Positions 62,886 to 64,000 of a DNA stretch of 64,000 bases are shown here, one piece after another. The notes beneath the pieces were generated by a model. The model searched no databases. It was not told the DNA's origin and saw nothing but the letters and a program-made list of their open reading frames with translations. The translations under genes were made by a program, and so were the position numbers. The DNA lies in NCBI RefSeq assembly GCF_028858515.1, contig NZ_JAPJZJ010000001.1, positions 558,001 through 622,000 on the forward strand. Direction: 5' to 3'. Each line of letters starts with the position of its first letter. Position 1 is the first letter of the stretch. Origin of the DNA: Aurantiacibacter sp. D1-12 (GTDB lineage Bacteria > Pseudomonadota > Alphaproteobacteria > Sphingomonadales > Sphingomonadaceae).

Positions 62886-63749
62886 TTAGCTTCGCTCATC
62901 AGGTGCCTGCGGACGCGAAACGAGTGTGACGAGCACGAAAGAGATAAACATCAGCAGTGCCCATGACCCGAATTTGGCGACCGAAACCATCTGCCAACCG
63001 TCTTCCTGATCGGGATAGGCCCAGGCATTGGCAAAGGTGGCGATGTTCTCCGCAAACCAGATAAACAGTGCGACCAGCAACCAGCCTATGATCAGCGGCA
63101 TCCAGCGCGGTTCGCGCCATACCGTAAAGTAAATGCGCGAACGCCAGAACAGCGCCCCGATAATGCCGAACAGCACATATCGCATGTCCGGTATGTAATG
63201 ATGGGCAAAGAAATTGACGTAGATTGCTGCAGCAATCGCCCAGGTCATCCATGTTGCCGGGTAATGGGTGAACCGGAAGTCGAATATGCGCCAAACGCGG
63301 GCGATGTAGCTACCCACGGCGGCATACATGAAGCCCGAGAACAGCGGGACTCCGCCGATCCGCAGCATCGCTTCCTCCGGGTAAACCCATGATCCCACAG
63401 CCGTCTTGAATATCTCCATCACCGTGCCGACCACGTGAAACGCAAGGATAACCTTCGCCTCGTCCCAGGTCTCCAACCGGAAAGCCAGCATCGCAATCTG
63501 GATGCCAAGCGCGGCGAGGGTCAGGAAATCGTAGCGGTGAAGCGGCGCATCGTCCGGATAGAACAGATGCGTCGCCATCAGCAGCGCGAGCATCAGCCCG
63601 CCAAACAGACACGCCCACGCCTGCTTGAAGCCGAAGAGCAGGAACTCGTAGAACCAGCTCGCAGGGCCGCGGGAGGGCTCGAAAGCCTCAAGCCGCGCAC
63701 GGATGGCAGCGAAGCGGGTGTGCGACGGCCTTGCGTCTTCAACCGTCAC
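62886..63749 (-). CDS. DUF817 family membrane protein
   Basis: A 287-residue protein with about eight spans. FGFKQAWACLFGGLMLALL, LETWDEAKVILAFHVVGTVMEIFK, GSWVYPEEAMLRIGGVPLFSGFMYAAVGSYI and AHHYIPDMRYVL match DUF817, a family of unknown function. The GTG start overlaps the parE stop (GTGA). Confidence 0.85.
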   Translation of the reverse strand: MTVEDARPSHTRFAAIRARLEAFEPSRGPASWFYEFLLFGFKQAWACLFGGLMLALLMATHLFYPDDAPLHRYDFLTLAALGIQIAMLAFRLETWDEAKVILAFHVVGTVMEIFKTAVGSWVYPEEAMLRIGGVPLFSGFMYAAVGSYIARVWRIFDFRFTHYPATWMTWAIAAAIYVNFFAHHYIPDMRYVLFGIIGALFWRSRIYFTVWREPRWMPLIIGWLLVALFIWFAENIATFANAWAYPDQEDGWQMVSVAKFGSWALLMFISFVLVTLVSRPQAPDERS

Positions 63750-64000
63750 GCGTCGATCATTTCGCGATCAATCTCACCTGCACGGTTCTGGATGAAGTTG
63801 AAGCGGTGCTCGGGATTGCGGCCCATCAGCTGGTCGACAAGTTCCTTCACTGCGAAGCGCTGTTCGTGCTGGTCGGGCAGGGTGATGCGGATCAGGCTAC
63901 GGGTCGCCGGATCCATCGTCGTTTCGCGCAATTGGCCGGGGTTCATTTCGCCGAGACCTTTGAAGCGGCTGACTTCAACCTTCTTGCCCTTGAACTGGTT
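63746..64000 (-). CDS. parE: DNA topoisomerase IV subunit B, C-terminal 84 residues (cut by window edge)
   Basis: The partial protein contains KGLGEMNPGQLRETTMDPATRSL, the C-terminal TOPRIM-end motif shared by ParE and GyrB, and a short RFNFIQNRAGEI tail. ParE is preferred over GyrB because of the short tail and the neighbours, but the complete gene is needed to be sure. Confidence 0.75.
   Translation of the reverse strand, partial: NQFKGKKVEVSRFKGLGEMNPGQLRETTMDPATRSLIRITLPDQHEQRFAVKELVDQLMGRNPEHRFNFIQNRAGEIDREMIDA

Overview
The window reads as chromosomal DNA of a GC-rich alphaproteobacterium, most probably a member of the Sphingomonadales/Erythrobacteraceae. This is inferred from the proteins and gene order: a PDH E1-beta with a fused lipoyl domain, DUF1178 and a nitrilase next to glutaredoxin, an UrcA protein, TraB/GumN paralogues, a PEP-CTERM protein with the PAPG variant of the sorting motif, and a tail of Tad-type pseudopilins. 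No phage, insertion sequence, plasmid or CRISPR array was seen. Most of the window is core metabolism and information processing, densely packed, with many 4-nt start/stop overlaps.

Layout. 1-6.7 kb (minus strand): peptidyl-prolyl isomerase, trpE, a lipoprotein, prolyl iminopeptidase, trpG and trpD form one tight block. 6.9-9.9 kb (plus): tpiA, secG, pyrG. 9.9-10.8 kb: a structured intergenic region and an hsp20 gene (minus) behind an RpoH-type promoter and a ROSE-like RNA thermometer. 10.9-12.6 kb: grxC, nitrilase, DUF1178, tRNA-Arg(CCT). 12.6-16.8 kb: hpd (minus), an FtsB-like gene and pdhA-pdhB. 16.8-22.6 kb (minus): six TadE/TadG-like genes. 22.9-33.9 kb: mixed genes including trmFO, YhhN, esterase, gyrA and ychF. 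34-37.6 kb: two TPR lipoproteins flanking a PEP-CTERM gene that has a consensus sigma-54 promoter. 37.6-39.5 kb: P-loop kinase, pth, rplY. 39.6-44.6 kb (minus): three TraB/GumN paralogues around an XRE/membrane-protein operon and an UrcA gene. 44.7-50.5 kb: glyQ, glyS and ppdK. 50.5-64 kb: methyltransferases, comF, hisI, a hydroxylase, cysK, an MFS exporter, PilZ, tyrS, a DOMON-NamZ pair, a serine hydrolase, two multipass membrane proteins and the 3' end of parE.

Most notable signals: (1) glyS carries an in-frame insertion of about 40 codons made of a tRNA-like 3' end followed by an imperfect palindrome; (2) the PEP-CTERM gene has a textbook sigma-54 promoter with an adjacent palindrome; (3) the hsp20 leader has the bulged-G anti-Shine-Dalgarno hairpin typical of ROSE thermometers; (4) seven GANTC sites lie within 87 bp; (5) two intergenic regions show long-range pairing that suggests undescribed RNAs; (6) a TraB lipoprotein appears to start at CTG; (7) three convergent gene pairs share the same 4-nt TTAG double stop.
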